DNA of 64,000 bases. Source: Brevibacterium sp. XM4083 (GTDB lineage: Bacteria > Actinomycetota > Actinomycetes > Actinomycetales > Brevibacteriaceae). A model generated the notes under the pieces. That model did no database searches and was not told the DNA's origin. It worked only from the letters and a program-made list of their open reading frames with translations. Made by a program: the position numbers and the translations under genes. Shown in pieces: positions 43,664-54,833 of this stretch. The DNA lies in assembly GCF_006489205.2 (NCBI RefSeq), contig NZ_VFYR02000003.1:489462-553461 (forward strand), written 5' to 3'. The number at the start of each line of letters is the position of its first letter. Positions within the stretch are counted from its first letter, which is position 1.

Positions 43664-44518
43664 ATGGGAATTCTCGATCGCTTCGAGAAGGGACTGGAGA
43701 ACGTCGTCAACGGCGCCTTCGCGAAGGCCTTCCGCTCCCAGGTCGAACCCGTCGAACTCGGCGGGGCCCTTCGTCGCGAAGCCGACAACAAGGCGGCCGT
43801 CGTCTCCCGCGGGCGCACCCTGACCGCGAACCACTACACGATCGAGCTCTCCCCCGCCGACTTCGAGCGCCTCTCCGGCATCGAGACCGAACTGCGGGCC
43901 GATCTCCGGCAGGTCATCGGCGACCACGCGATCGAGCAGGCGTACAGCTTCGTCGGGCCGGTCTCCGTCGACTTCGTCGAAGCCGACGACCTCGACACGG
44001 GCATGTACCGCGTCGTCTCGAGCACCCAGCGTCCCGACGGGTCTCCGGCGGCGCAGCCGGCCAACCGCGGCGGCTACGATCCGGTCTCCCGCTCCCACAA
44101 CATCGTCGAACCGGCCCCGGCGTCGACCTCCCGTCCCGTGCCGCAGCGCCAGGCCGCACCTCGGCGCTCGAGTGAGCCGGCACGGTCGTCGACCCCGATC
44201 CGCCAGGCCGCCCCGGCCCGGCAGCGCACGATCGAGGCGAGCGTCGACATCAACGGACAGACCTACCCCCTGCGTCAGGGCAGCAACGTCTTCGGACGCT
44301 CATCGAACAGCTCGGACTTCGTCATCGACGACCCCGGTGTCTCGCGCCGCCACTTCGAGATCGTCGTCGAGGGCGACCATGCCGTCGCCAACGACCTCGG
44401 CTCGACGAACGGCACGCTGCTCCACGGACGCAAACTGACCTCCGCCAACCTCAGCAACGGTGATGTGCTCACGGCAGGCGACGCCGATGTGCGCTACACC
44501 GAACAGGACTCTCTGTGA
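43664..44518 (+). CDS. fhaA: FhaA, DUF3662 and FHA domain protein
   Basis: The 284-aa protein starts at the ATG at 43664 with GGAGGAGG 6 nt upstream. Residues 1-115 form the DUF3662/FhaA N-terminal domain (MGILDRFEKGLENVVNGAFAKAF). A Pro/Arg/Ser linker (120-190) follows, then an FHA domain with FGRSSNSSDFVIDDPGVSRRHFEI and NDLGSTNGTLLHG, which has the phosphothreonine-binding Arg, Ser and Asn. In mycobacteria FhaA binds phosphorylated MviN and slows peptidoglycan precursor export. It is the first gene of the kinase operon. Confidence 0.93.
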   Translation: MGILDRFEKGLENVVNGAFAKAFRSQVEPVELGGALRREADNKAAVVSRGRTLTANHYTIELSPADFERLSGIETELRADLRQVIGDHAIEQAYSFVGPVSVDFVEADDLDTGMYRVVSSTQRPDGSPAAQPANRGGYDPVSRSHNIVEPAPASTSRPVPQRQAAPRRSSEPARSSTPIRQAAPARQRTIEASVDINGQTYPLRQGSNVFGRSSNSSDFVIDDPGVSRRHFEIVVEGDHAVANDLGSTNGTLLHGRKLTSANLSNGDVLTAGDADVRYTEQDSL

Positions 44519-45048
44519 GCGAATTCACCGTCACCGTCTTCCGGTTCGCGTTCTTCGTCATCCTCTGGCTCTTCGTCTTCGGGGTGGCAGGCGTGCTCAG
44601 GCGGGACATCTTCGGCGCACGGCGCGGGCCACGCAAGGCGAAGAAGAACAAGGCCGCGCGGGGCTCCTCGCGCCAGTCCGCTCCCGCCCAGAACCAGCAG
44701 ACCCAGAACCAGCAGGCCCAGCCCGCACCGGTGCCCTCGCGTCCGGCACCCCGGGCGAATCCCGGCTCGATCCGGGTCACGGCCGGTCCGATGGCCGGCA
44801 CCTCGCTCATCCTCTCCGGGGCACCCGTGACCTTCGGGCGCGCGCCGGACAACACGATCGTCATCGACGACGACTTCGCCTCGAGCCACCATGCCCGGAT
44901 CATCGCGAGGAACGGCGCCTGGGTGCTCGAGGACCTCAGCTCGACGAACGGCACGTTCGTCGACGGTTCGCGCATCACCGCCCCGTTCGACCTGGGCATC
45001 GGCACTCAGATCACCATCGGACATACGACGTTGGAGACCCAATCGTGA
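44515..45048 (+). CDS. fhaB: FhaB (FipA), membrane-anchored FHA protein
   Basis: The 177-aa protein starts at a GTG (44515) that overlaps the fhaA stop (GTGA). One N-terminal membrane helix (VFRFAFFVILWLFVFGVAGV), a Lys/Gln/Pro-rich linker and an FHA domain (about 85-175; VTFGRAPDNTIVIDDDFASSHHARI, LSSTNGTFVDG). It is a phosphothreonine reader that in mycobacteria links PknA/PknB to division proteins. Its stop overlaps the pstP start. Confidence 0.92.
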   Translation: MSEFTVTVFRFAFFVILWLFVFGVAGVLRRDIFGARRGPRKAKKNKAARGSSRQSAPAQNQQTQNQQAQPAPVPSRPAPRANPGSIRVTAGPMAGTSLILSGAPVTFGRAPDNTIVIDDDFASSHHARIIARNGAWVLEDLSSTNGTFVDGSRITAPFDLGIGTQITIGHTTLETQS

Positions 45049-46499
45049 CGACCGACGGAACGATCACCCTTCGCTCCGCAGCCCGGTCTCACACCGGGCT
45101 CGTGCGCAAGAACAACCAGGACTCGGGGTACGCGGGCCCCAACTTCCTCCTCATCGCCGACGGCATGGGCGGGCACGCCGGCGGTGACGTCGCCTCGGCG
45201 ATCACCGTCTCCCGCCTCGCCGAACTCGACCGTGAGACCGGAGGCGAGGACGCCCTCGAGATCCTCCGCACCTCGATCCTCGACGCCAACGATCGCATCT
45301 GCCGCGGCGTCGCCGAACAGCCCGAACTCGCCGGCATGGGCACGACCGTCACCGCTCTCCTGCGCGCGCCGGGCAACCGCTTCGCGCTCGCCCACATCGG
45401 CGACTCCCGCGGATACGTCTACCGCGACGGCGAACTCCACGCCGTCACCCACGACCACACCTTCGTCCAGATGCTCGTCGACGAGGGCCGCATCACCGCC
45501 GAGGAAGCCGACACCCACCCCCAGCGCTCCGTCGTCATGAAGGTCCTCGGCGACGTCGGCACGTCCCCTGACCTCGACCTCTCCCTGCGCGAGGCCCACG
45601 TCGGCGACCGCTGGCTGCTCTGCTCCGACGGTCTCACCGGGTTCGCCGACATCGGCGACATCACCCGGGTCCTCGCCGAGGTGGCCGACCCCGACGAGGC
45701 CTGCCGCCAGCTCATCGACCTCGCTCTGGCCGGGGGCGGAGCCGACAACGTCACCGTCGTCATCGGCGACGTCATCGAGGGCACCGTCGAGACCGCCCAG
45801 GGCAAATCCGTGGGCTCCGTCCACCTCAACCCGCAGTACGCGACGATCGGCACCCGCCCGGAGGGCGACGGCGCGACCGCCCAGCACGACTTCGCGAACA
45901 CCGACGTCCCCACCGACACCGTGCCCCTGCAGACCGTGACCGATGCCGGGTCCGGTGATTCCGGGCAGGAACCCACCGCCGAGGTGCCCGCCGGGTCCGT
46001 GCGGACGCTGACCGAGGACGAGACCGAGGATGCGGCCGAGTCCGATGAGGACGACGAGCCTGAGGACGTCGAGAAGCGCTCCTACCTCGGGTGGATCATC
46101 GCCGCCATCGTCATCATCGCACTCGCCGTGGCCGGCTTCTTCGCCTACAACTACATCAACAACCACTACTACCTGACGAACGAGAACGGCCAGGTCACGC
46201 TCTACCGCGGGCTCGACACGACACTCGGCCCCATCGAGCTCAGCCGCCTCGAGGACACCACCGACATCCAGGTCGACGCGCTCAACAGCTTCTCCCAGGA
46301 CCGGCTGCGCAGCTCGATCCAGGCCGACTCCCGCGAAGAGGCGGACCGGATCATCGACAATCTCCGCCGGGAGGCCGAGAGCGCCGGCACCGTCTCCGGC
46401 AACGCCGAGGATGCGACCGCGCCGAGCGATCCGGCCCCGTCCCCGCCCAACGGGCAGAGCGCCGAACCCAGTGACGCGATCACTCAGGAGTCGCAGTGA
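45045..46499 (+). CDS. pstP: PstP, PP2C-type Ser/Thr protein phosphatase
   Basis: The product has 484 aa from the GTG at 45045 (GTGA overlap with fhaB). The PP2C domain covers residues 1-250 with metal-ligand motifs NNQDSG, DGMGGHAGG, GDSRGY, CSDGLT and GADNVT. A Glu/Asp-rich juxtamembrane region, one membrane helix (about 349-369) and an extracytoplasmic domain of about 110 aa follow. It dephosphorylates PknA/PknB and their substrates. Frames further upstream in phase run through fhaB and are not real. Confidence 0.93.
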   Translation: MTTDGTITLRSAARSHTGLVRKNNQDSGYAGPNFLLIADGMGGHAGGDVASAITVSRLAELDRETGGEDALEILRTSILDANDRICRGVAEQPELAGMGTTVTALLRAPGNRFALAHIGDSRGYVYRDGELHAVTHDHTFVQMLVDEGRITAEEADTHPQRSVVMKVLGDVGTSPDLDLSLREAHVGDRWLLCSDGLTGFADIGDITRVLAEVADPDEACRQLIDLALAGGGADNVTVVIGDVIEGTVETAQGKSVGSVHLNPQYATIGTRPEGDGATAQHDFANTDVPTDTVPLQTVTDAGSGDSGQEPTAEVPAGSVRTLTEDETEDAAESDEDDEPEDVEKRSYLGWIIAAIVIIALAVAGFFAYNYINNHYYLTNENGQVTLYRGLDTTLGPIELSRLEDTTDIQVDALNSFSQDRLRSSIQADSREEADRIIDNLRREAESAGTVSGNAEDATAPSDPAPSPPNGQSAEPSDAITQESQ

Positions 46500-48106
46500 T
46501 GTCAGACTCCGTCTCCCAGGCAGCCCGGCCCAGGCCCTACCGCCTGGCCGAGCTCGGGCTCATCATCCTGGCGATCGTCGCCTCGACGAGTGCCTACGCG
46601 CTCGTCGGGCTCGGCGTCGACGATGCCATGCCGACCGACATCTACGGGTACATGGCGTGGCTGACGGCTCTCGCCCTCCTCATCCACATCGTCGTGTGGT
46701 GGAAGGCGAAGTACGCCGATCCCGTCCTCGTGCCCATCGCCGTCCTCCTCAACGGCCTCGGCCTGGCGATGATCCACCGCGTCGACCTCGGTCGCGTGGA
46801 GTTCCTCGACAGCGCCACCCAGCAGCTCATCTGGATGACGCTCGGCGTGGGGCTCGCGATCACCGTGCTCATCGTCCTCCGCGACCACCGCTGGCTGCGC
46901 CGCTACACCTACGTCTCGGGCTTCCTCGCGCTCTTCTTCCTCCTGCTGCCCCTCATCCCGGGCCTCGGCAGGACGATCAACGGCGCCCGCATCTGGATCG
47001 GCATCGGACCGCTGTCGTTCCAGCCCGGTGAGATCGCGAAGATCCTCCTCGCGATCTTCTTCGCCGGCTACCTCGTCGCCTACCGCGACCAGCTCGTGCT
47101 CGCAGGCCCGAAGATCCTCGGCATTCGCTTCCCCCGGCTGCGCGACTTCGGCCCCATCGTCATCGCGTGGATCGCCAGCGTCGGCGTCCTCGTCTTCGAA
47201 CGCGACCTCGGCACCTCCCTCCTCTTCTTCGGCCTCTTCGTCGCCATGCTCTACGTCGCGACCTCGAAGGTCTCGTGGATCATCATCGGCATGTCCTTCT
47301 TCGCCGCCGGCGCCGTCCTCGCGACCCTGCTCTTCTCCCACGTCCAGCAGCGCATCGACGGTTGGCTCAATGCGCTCACCGCTGAGGAGTACAACAAGAC
47401 GCCGGGCGGGTCCTACCAGCTCGTCCAGGGTCTGTTCGGGATGGCCAACGGCGGTCTCGTCGGCACCGGGCTCGGCGAGGGACGCCCGAACATGGTCCCC
47501 TATGCGGAATCCGACTTCATCTACGCGAGCTTCGGCGAGGAGCTCGGCATGGCCGGCCTCTTCGTCATCCTGCTCTGCTACCTCCTCATCTTCGAACGCG
47601 GCATCAGGACCGCGCAGAAGCTGCGCGACGGCTTCGGCACCCTGCTCGCCGCGGGGCTCTCGTTCACGATCGCCCTCCAGGTCTTCGTCGTCGTCGGCGG
47701 CGTCACCCGCCTCATCCCGCTCACCGGTCTGACCACGCCGTTCCTCGCTCAGGGCGGATCGTCCCTCGTCGCGAACTGGGTGATCATCGCCCTCCTGCTG
47801 CGGATGTCGGACAATGCCCGCCGCCCGGTCGACGAATTCCACACCGGCGTCCTCAAGATCACCGAGGACCCCGACTCCACGACCGCCTCGGCGCGCCGCC
47901 GGAAGAAGTCCGCCGACGACAGCGACCGGACCGACGCTGAACACCGGAACAGCCCCAGCGACCGGACCAGCTCCGATGAGTCGCCGACGACGGTCCACGC
48001 GACGACGCCCGCCGACGAGGCGGTCACCACGAACCTCAGCACCCGGCGCCCCAGCGGCCCCGACCAGCGCCCGACCGACGAGCCCACCCAGGGAGGAGAC
48101 CGATGA
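46499..48106 (+). CDS. rodA: RodA/FtsW family peptidoglycan glycosyltransferase (SEDS)
   Basis: The 535-aa SEDS protein has about 12 membrane helices. Conserved stretches are GARIWIGIGPLSFQPGEIAKI, FERDLGTSLLFFGLF and the catalytic-loop region ALTAEEYNKTPGGSYQLVQGLFGMANGG. It polymerises lipid II together with a class B PBP. A cytosolic C-terminal tail of about 90 aa (Ser/Thr/Asp-rich, TTASARRRKKSADDSDRTD) is a plausible kinase target. The ATG at 46499 overlaps the pstP stop (TGATG); a GTG one codon earlier is possible. Confidence 0.92.
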   Translation: MSDSVSQAARPRPYRLAELGLIILAIVASTSAYALVGLGVDDAMPTDIYGYMAWLTALALLIHIVVWWKAKYADPVLVPIAVLLNGLGLAMIHRVDLGRVEFLDSATQQLIWMTLGVGLAITVLIVLRDHRWLRRYTYVSGFLALFFLLLPLIPGLGRTINGARIWIGIGPLSFQPGEIAKILLAIFFAGYLVAYRDQLVLAGPKILGIRFPRLRDFGPIVIAWIASVGVLVFERDLGTSLLFFGLFVAMLYVATSKVSWIIIGMSFFAAGAVLATLLFSHVQQRIDGWLNALTAEEYNKTPGGSYQLVQGLFGMANGGLVGTGLGEGRPNMVPYAESDFIYASFGEELGMAGLFVILLCYLLIFERGIRTAQKLRDGFGTLLAAGLSFTIALQVFVVVGGVTRLIPLTGLTTPFLAQGGSSLVANWVIIALLLRMSDNARRPVDEFHTGVLKITEDPDSTTASARRRKKSADDSDRTDAEHRNSPSDRTSSDESPTTVHATTPADEAVTTNLSTRRPSGPDQRPTDEPTQGGDR

Positions 48107-49572
48107 AGAAGTCGCTCACGCACATCGGAGTCGTCGGCTTCGTCATGTTCGCCCTGCTCTTCGGCTCGACGAGCTGGGTGCAGTTCGTCACCGCCGACTC
48201 CCTCAACGCCAACCCGCTCAACAACCGGCAGATCCTCGATCAGCTCTCCCGCGACCGGGGACCGATCCTCGTCGACGGCACGCCGATCGCCTACTCCGAA
48301 CCCGTCGACGACCGCTACCGGTTCCAGCGCCAGTACGGCTCGGACGGCCTCGATCCCCGCGCGTACGCGTCGATGACCGGGTACTACTCGATCGTCTCCG
48401 GTGCCTCGGGCATGGAGCGCGCCGCCGGTGACTACCTCTCCGGTGACTCCGACGCCCTCTTCTACGACAAGGTCGGCAGCTTCTTCACCGGGGAGCAGCC
48501 GCGCGGTGCCGCGGTCGAGCTCACCGTCGACCCCGACGTCCAGCAGGCGGCCTGGGACGGTCTCGGCAACCAGACCGGCGCGGCGGTCGCGCTCGACCCG
48601 AAGACCGGGAAGATCCTCGCGATGGCCTCGACGCCGGGCTGGGACCCCAACCCGATCGCCAGCCACAACCCGGACGAGGCGCGCGCGGCGTTCGAGCAGC
48701 TCAACAACGACCCGGAGAACCCGGCCTACAACCGCGCGATCGGCGGCAACCTCTACCCGCCCGGCTCGACCTTCAAGGTCCTCGTCGCGGCCGCCGCCCT
48801 CGAATCGGGCGACTACACGCCGGATTCGCGGCTCAACGGCCCGGCCACCCTCGATCTGCCGCAGACGACGGCGACGATCAGCAACTCCCACGCCGGGGCC
48901 TGCCGCAGCGGCGGTCGCCCCACCCTTGCGGAGTCGCTCGCTGAATCGTGCAACACGTCCTTCGCCTCCCTCGGCATGGATCTCGGTGAGGACGCGATCG
49001 CCGAGCAGGCCGCGAAGTTCGGCTTCGGCCAGGACCTCTCGATCCCGCTCACCGTGACCCCCTCGACGTTCCCCTCCGACCTCAACCCGCCGCAGCTCGC
49101 GCAGTCCTCGCTCGGCCAGTTCGAGGTCCGCTCGACGCCGATGCAGATGGCGATGATGACCGCGGGCATCGCCAACGACGGCAAGATGATGAAGCCGGAG
49201 CTCGTCAACCGCGTGCTCAACGCGAACACCCTCGAGCCGATCACGGAGACGAGGCCCACAGAGCTCTCGCGTCCCGTCTCCGGGCAGACGGCCGAAGAGC
49301 TCAACACGATGATGCAGGGCGTCGTCACCGACGGCACCGCCTCGGTGGCCCAGATCCCCGGCGTCCAGGTCGCGGCGAAGACGGGCACCGCCCAGCACGC
49401 GCAGGGCGCGGCCCCGCACGCGTGGTTCATCTCCTTCGCCCCTGCCGACGACCCGCAGATCGCGGTCGCGGTCGTCGTCGAGAACGGCGGCAACGCCGGC
49501 AATGAAGCTTACGGAGCGACGGTCGCAGGACCGATCGCCAAGGACATGATGGAAGCGGTGGTCGACAAATGA
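48103..49572 (+). CDS. pbpA: PbpA, class B penicillin-binding protein (transpeptidase)
   Basis: The 489-aa protein has one N-terminal membrane helix and a transpeptidase domain with all three motifs: STFK (222-225), SCN (282-284) and KTGTA (426-430). It crosslinks peptidoglycan as the partner of RodA. The ATG overlaps the rodA stop (ATGA) and its own stop overlaps pknA (ATGA), so the stoichiometry of RodA, PbpA and PknA is probably set by coupled translation. Confidence 0.93.
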   Translation: MKKSLTHIGVVGFVMFALLFGSTSWVQFVTADSLNANPLNNRQILDQLSRDRGPILVDGTPIAYSEPVDDRYRFQRQYGSDGLDPRAYASMTGYYSIVSGASGMERAAGDYLSGDSDALFYDKVGSFFTGEQPRGAAVELTVDPDVQQAAWDGLGNQTGAAVALDPKTGKILAMASTPGWDPNPIASHNPDEARAAFEQLNNDPENPAYNRAIGGNLYPPGSTFKVLVAAAALESGDYTPDSRLNGPATLDLPQTTATISNSHAGACRSGGRPTLAESLAESCNTSFASLGMDLGEDAIAEQAAKFGFGQDLSIPLTVTPSTFPSDLNPPQLAQSSLGQFEVRSTPMQMAMMTAGIANDGKMMKPELVNRVLNANTLEPITETRPTELSRPVSGQTAEELNTMMQGVVTDGTASVAQIPGVQVAAKTGTAQHAQGAAPHAWFISFAPADDPQIAVAVVVENGGNAGNEAYGATVAGPIAKDMMEAVVDK

Positions 49573-51368
49573 GGCCGAGTGAAGGCACTCAGCTGGGGAA
49601 CCGGTACACCCTGACCTCGCGGATCGCCGTGGGCGGCATGGGCGAGGTGTGGAAGGGCGTCGACTCCGTGCTCGGACGCGAGGTCGCCGCGAAGATCCTC
49701 AAGGACGAATACCTCTCGGACTCGACGTTCCTCGCCCGCTTCCGCGCCGAGGCGCAGAACATGGGCCGCGTCTCCGATCCCGGCATCGCCGGCGTCTACG
49801 ACTACGGCGACGAGGACGGCTCGCCCTACCTCGTCATGGAGTACGTGCCCGGCGAACCCCTGTCGACGATCATCGAACGCAGCGCCCCGCTGTCCGAGGA
49901 GGACACGCTGAGCATCGTCGCGCAGGCCGCGCAGGCGCTCGGCGCCGCCCACAAGGTCGGTGTCGTCCACCGCGACATCAAGCCCGGCAACATCCTCATG
50001 ACCCCGGACTTCCGGGTCAAGATCACCGACTTCGGCATCGCCCGGGTCACCGACCAGGCGCCGCTGACGAAGACCGGTCAGGTCATGGGCACCGCCCAGT
50101 ACCTCGCCCCCGAACAGGCCACCGGCAAGGGCTCGGGTCCCGGATCCGACCTCTACGCGCTCGGCATCATCGCCTACGAGGCCCTCGCCGGCCAGCGTCC
50201 CTTCACCGGGGACTCGCAGGTCGCGATCGCGATCGCCCAGGTCAACCAGCAGCACCCGCCGCTGCCGGACACGGTCTCCGAGCCGATGCGCCGGTTCGTC
50301 GACTCCCTGCTCGAGAAGAAGCCCGAACGTCGACCCGACGACGCGATGGCCGTGGCGAAGGCCGCCGAGGCGCTGGCCGTGGGCAACGTCGCCGCCGCCG
50401 AGGCCGCGCTGCCGCAGATGCGCCACGGCAATGCCGCGTCCGAGGCGCTCACGCAGGTCTTCAACGACCCCGACCCGGTGCCCTCGACGCAGGTCATGCC
50501 GACCACCTCGAGCAACGATGCGACCCGCGTCTACAGCGCCGATCAGCAGCCCGGCTACGGACCGCCCGCGGGAACCGGCTACAACCAGGCCGTCGCCGCA
50601 GGCGACCCGAACGATCCCAACGGCACCGACGACGAGCTGGAGAAGAAGCAGTCGAAGAAGGGGAGGATCCTCATCTGGGTCCTCGCGATCCTCGCGCTCA
50701 TCGCCGTCGGGTCCCTCCTCTGGTACTTCCTCGGGCAGAACGGCGAAGAGCCGGCTCCCGCCCCGTCGACGAGTGCGACGACCTCGCAGGCGCCGCAGGA
50801 GATCGAGATCGACCCGAATGACTACATCGGCCAGTCCGAGTCCTCGGCGACGCAGAACCTCGAACGTCAGGGCCTCCAGGTCGACACTCAGACGGTCGAC
50901 TCGAACCGGTCTGAGGGCACCGTCGCCGAGGTCGGCGAGGCCGACGGCGGCGGCTACACGTTCGAAGAGGGCGACACCGTCACTCTCTACATCTCCTCAG
51001 GACCGGCCGAGGAGCCGGCCCCCGAGCCGACGCGGACGTCACGGCCGAGCGAACCGAGCAGCGACTCCGGATCGAATTCGAGCTCGGGCAGCGGGTCGGA
51101 CTCGGGCTCATCGTCCGACTCCGGGTCGAATTCGGGATCCTCGTCGACCTCGGACAGCGGGTCGTCGTCGAGCTCCGACAGCGGGTCCTCTTCGGATTCG
51201 AACTCCGGTTCGTCCTCGGAGTCGGGCTCGGAGAGCGGATCGTCAGCGAATTCCGACAGCGGAGCGAGCTCGAATCCCGGGTCGAACCCGAACGGCGGAG
51301 CGAACTCCAACGGCAACAACGGAAACGGCACGAACGCGACCACGGACTCCAGCGGAGACGAGGGTTAG
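49569..51368 (+). CDS. pknA: PknA Ser/Thr protein kinase with PASTA domain and Ser-rich tail
   Basis: The 599-aa kinase has K42, HRD (134-136), DFG (154-156) and APE-like APEQ. An Ala/Pro juxtamembrane region and a membrane helix (365-388) follow. Unlike mycobacterial PknA, the outside part carries one PASTA-like domain (about 412-478; IGQSESSATQNLERQGLQV to TVTLYISSG) and then about 100 residues of almost pure Ser/Asp/Gly/Asn repeats (SDSGSS). The tail could be a wall-spanning or glycosylated linker. It closes the overlapping gene chain from fhaA; pknB starts 100 bp later. Confidence 0.92.
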   Translation: MRPSEGTQLGNRYTLTSRIAVGGMGEVWKGVDSVLGREVAAKILKDEYLSDSTFLARFRAEAQNMGRVSDPGIAGVYDYGDEDGSPYLVMEYVPGEPLSTIIERSAPLSEEDTLSIVAQAAQALGAAHKVGVVHRDIKPGNILMTPDFRVKITDFGIARVTDQAPLTKTGQVMGTAQYLAPEQATGKGSGPGSDLYALGIIAYEALAGQRPFTGDSQVAIAIAQVNQQHPPLPDTVSEPMRRFVDSLLEKKPERRPDDAMAVAKAAEALAVGNVAAAEAALPQMRHGNAASEALTQVFNDPDPVPSTQVMPTTSSNDATRVYSADQQPGYGPPAGTGYNQAVAAGDPNDPNGTDDELEKKQSKKGRILIWVLAILALIAVGSLLWYFLGQNGEEPAPAPSTSATTSQAPQEIEIDPNDYIGQSESSATQNLERQGLQVDTQTVDSNRSEGTVAEVGEADGGGYTFEEGDTVTLYISSGPAEEPAPEPTRTSRPSEPSSDSGSNSSSGSGSDSGSSSDSGSNSGSSSTSDSGSSSSSDSGSSSDSNSGSSSESGSESGSSANSDSGASSNPGSNPNGGANSNGNNGNGTNATTDSSGDEG

Positions 51369-51468
51369 CCGCCGAGGCGACTGGGACATGGGACGAGCGA
51401 AGAATAGTAATCTTGAGGAACTGCCCGGACTGCTCAACGCGTCCGGGTGACATACGCGGAGGAAGTAC

Positions 51469-53388
<1,920 letters not shown>

Positions 53389-53427
53389 GCTCTCAGCCGA
53401 AGAGGGTGTTCAGCCGCCGTGGGGCGC

Positions 53428-53940
53428 TCAGCCGAGCGTGACGAAGAGGTCCGTGCGCAGGTCCGCCGGGTCCATGTCCGGTCTCGGTTCGGTGACGTAG
53501 ACCTCGAAGAACGGCATGTCCGGGTGATGGCCGGCGGCGACGAGACCCTGCATGTGGGCATTCCACGCTTCGGCGAGACCGTCGAATCCGCCGAGGTGGG
53601 AGATCGCTCCGACCGATCCGCCGGGCAGTTCGGCGGGGATCGCGGTGAGGTCGTCGCCGAGCTCGAGCGCCTGACTCAGACCCGTGGCCACGGGGATGCC
53701 CACCTGGATGTCGACGGTGTCCGTGGGCGGACGCGTGTAGAGGGAGAACGCCGGTCCCGCGGGCTCGACCCCCGCCTCGGCGAGTGCGGGGAAGAGCCGG
53801 GAGTACACGGCGTCGAAGAGGGCCGGCAGCTCGCTCATCGGATGGTTCTGGGCTTCGACGACGACCGTGGGCACGGGCTGGGCCTCGAAGACGGTGAGTT
53901 CGCGATACGGCTCGGTCGGGAAGTAACTCGGCTCTTCCAT
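53428..53940 (-). CDS. GyrI-like small-molecule-binding domain protein
   Basis: The 170-aa protein starts at the ATG at 53940 with GAGAGG 8 nt upstream. The effector-binding fold is suggested by VPTVVVEAQNHPMSELPALFDAVYSRLFPALAEAGVE, VDIQVGIPVATGL, GGSVGAISHLGGFDGLAEAWNAHMQG and the end FEVYVTEPRPDMDP. It lacks an HTH, so it is a stand-alone ligand-binding protein that may act as antidote or sensor. It lies between the kinase operon and the amidotransferase gene, convergent to pknB. Confidence 0.8.
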   Translation of the reverse strand: MEEPSYFPTEPYRELTVFEAQPVPTVVVEAQNHPMSELPALFDAVYSRLFPALAEAGVEPAGPAFSLYTRPPTDTVDIQVGIPVATGLSQALELGDDLTAIPAELPGGSVGAISHLGGFDGLAEAWNAHMQGLVAAGHHPDMPFFEVYVTEPRPDMDPADLRTDLFVTLG

Positions 53941-54008
53941 GGGATGTCCTCTCACTGGATCCTCTGAGTTGATCCTAAGCGCTTGAGCCCGGGAGGCGGA
54001 AGTGCCGC

Positions 54009-54665
54009 TCAGGCCGAGGGAGCGGAGATCGCCGAGGCGAGCGGAGACATCGCAGCGGCGCGGGCGGCCGCACCGGACAGTCCGCAGACCTCGAGCCAGT
54101 TGCCGAGCATGAGGTAGCCCGATTCCGTGAGGACGGACTCCGGGTGGAACTGGACGCCGTAGAGGGGTGCGCTGCGGTGCTCGATGGCCATGACGACGTC
54201 GTCGGCGGTGCGCGCGGTGACGGCGAAGGTCTCGAGGTCGATCGTCTCGTCGACGATCGCGAGCGAGTGGTACCGGGTCACCGTCAGCGGCGAGGGGCAG
54301 CCGGCGAAGATGCCCTCCCCGTCGTGGGTGATGACCGAGGTCTTGCCGTGCATGAGGACCGGCGAATGCGTCACCGTCGCCCCGAAGACCTCGCCGAGGG
54401 CCTGATGCCCGAGGCACACCCCGAACAGCGGGCGGCCCGCCTCGGCGGCCCAGCGGATGAGGTCGGGGCACACCCCGGACTCCGCGGGCACACCCGGTCC
54501 CGGGGACAGCAGGATGCCGTCGTATCCGCGCGCCAGCTCCACGGCCGCCTCGGCGGACAGATCGTCATTGCGGATGACGTCGGCGCTCGCCCCGAGCTCC
54601 CGGACATAGCCGACGAGGGTGTAGACGAAGCTGTCGTAATTGTCGACGACGAGGATACGGGTCAC
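54009..54665 (-). CDS. Anthranilate/aminodeoxychorismate synthase component II (glutamine amidotransferase)
   Basis: The 218-aa protein has a G-type amidotransferase triad: GVCLGHQALGEVFG with the nucleophile Cys, and GVQFHPESVLTESG with His and Glu. LVVDNYDSFVYTLVGYVRELG is typical of TrpG/PabA. It supplies ammonia for anthranilate or 4-amino-4-deoxychorismate. Its GTG start overlaps the stop of a tiny membrane-protein gene (GTGA). The place next to pknB and crgA equals trpG of mycobacteria; the partner subunit is not in the window. Confidence 0.9.
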   Translation of the reverse strand: MTRILVVDNYDSFVYTLVGYVRELGASADVIRNDDLSAEAAVELARGYDGILLSPGPGVPAESGVCPDLIRWAAEAGRPLFGVCLGHQALGEVFGATVTHSPVLMHGKTSVITHDGEGIFAGCPSPLTVTRYHSLAIVDETIDLETFAVTARTADDVVMAIEHRSAPLYGVQFHPESVLTESGYLMLGNWLEVCGLSGAAARAAAMSPLASAISAPSA

Positions 54666-54832
54666 TGCCCGCCCTCATCGGTCACGGTCGCGTTGTTGAA
54701 CGGCATGTAGGGGGCGAGGGCGGGGAAGACGTACTGCATGAGCAGGTAGACGACGGCCGCGATGAGGATGAGGGCGAGAACGAGTTTGACGAACCACGGC
54801 CCGGGCAGAATCCGCCAGATCAGTCCGTACAT
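54662..54832 (-). CDS. 56-aa single-pass membrane protein between sortase and amidotransferase
   Basis: The ATG at 54832 has GGAG 6 nt upstream and lies 1 bp after the sortase stop. The sequence YGLIWRILPGPWFVKLVLAL contains the start of one membrane helix (about 12-38), followed by a short outside tail (FPALAPYMPFNNATVTDEGGQ region). The stop overlaps the amidotransferase start by 4 bp. The tight coupling to a sortase suggests a small partner of it. No family is assigned. Confidence 0.75.
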   Translation of the reverse strand: MYGLIWRILPGPWFVKLVLALILIAAVVYLLMQYVFPALAPYMPFNNATVTDEGGQ

Positions 54833-54833
54833 G

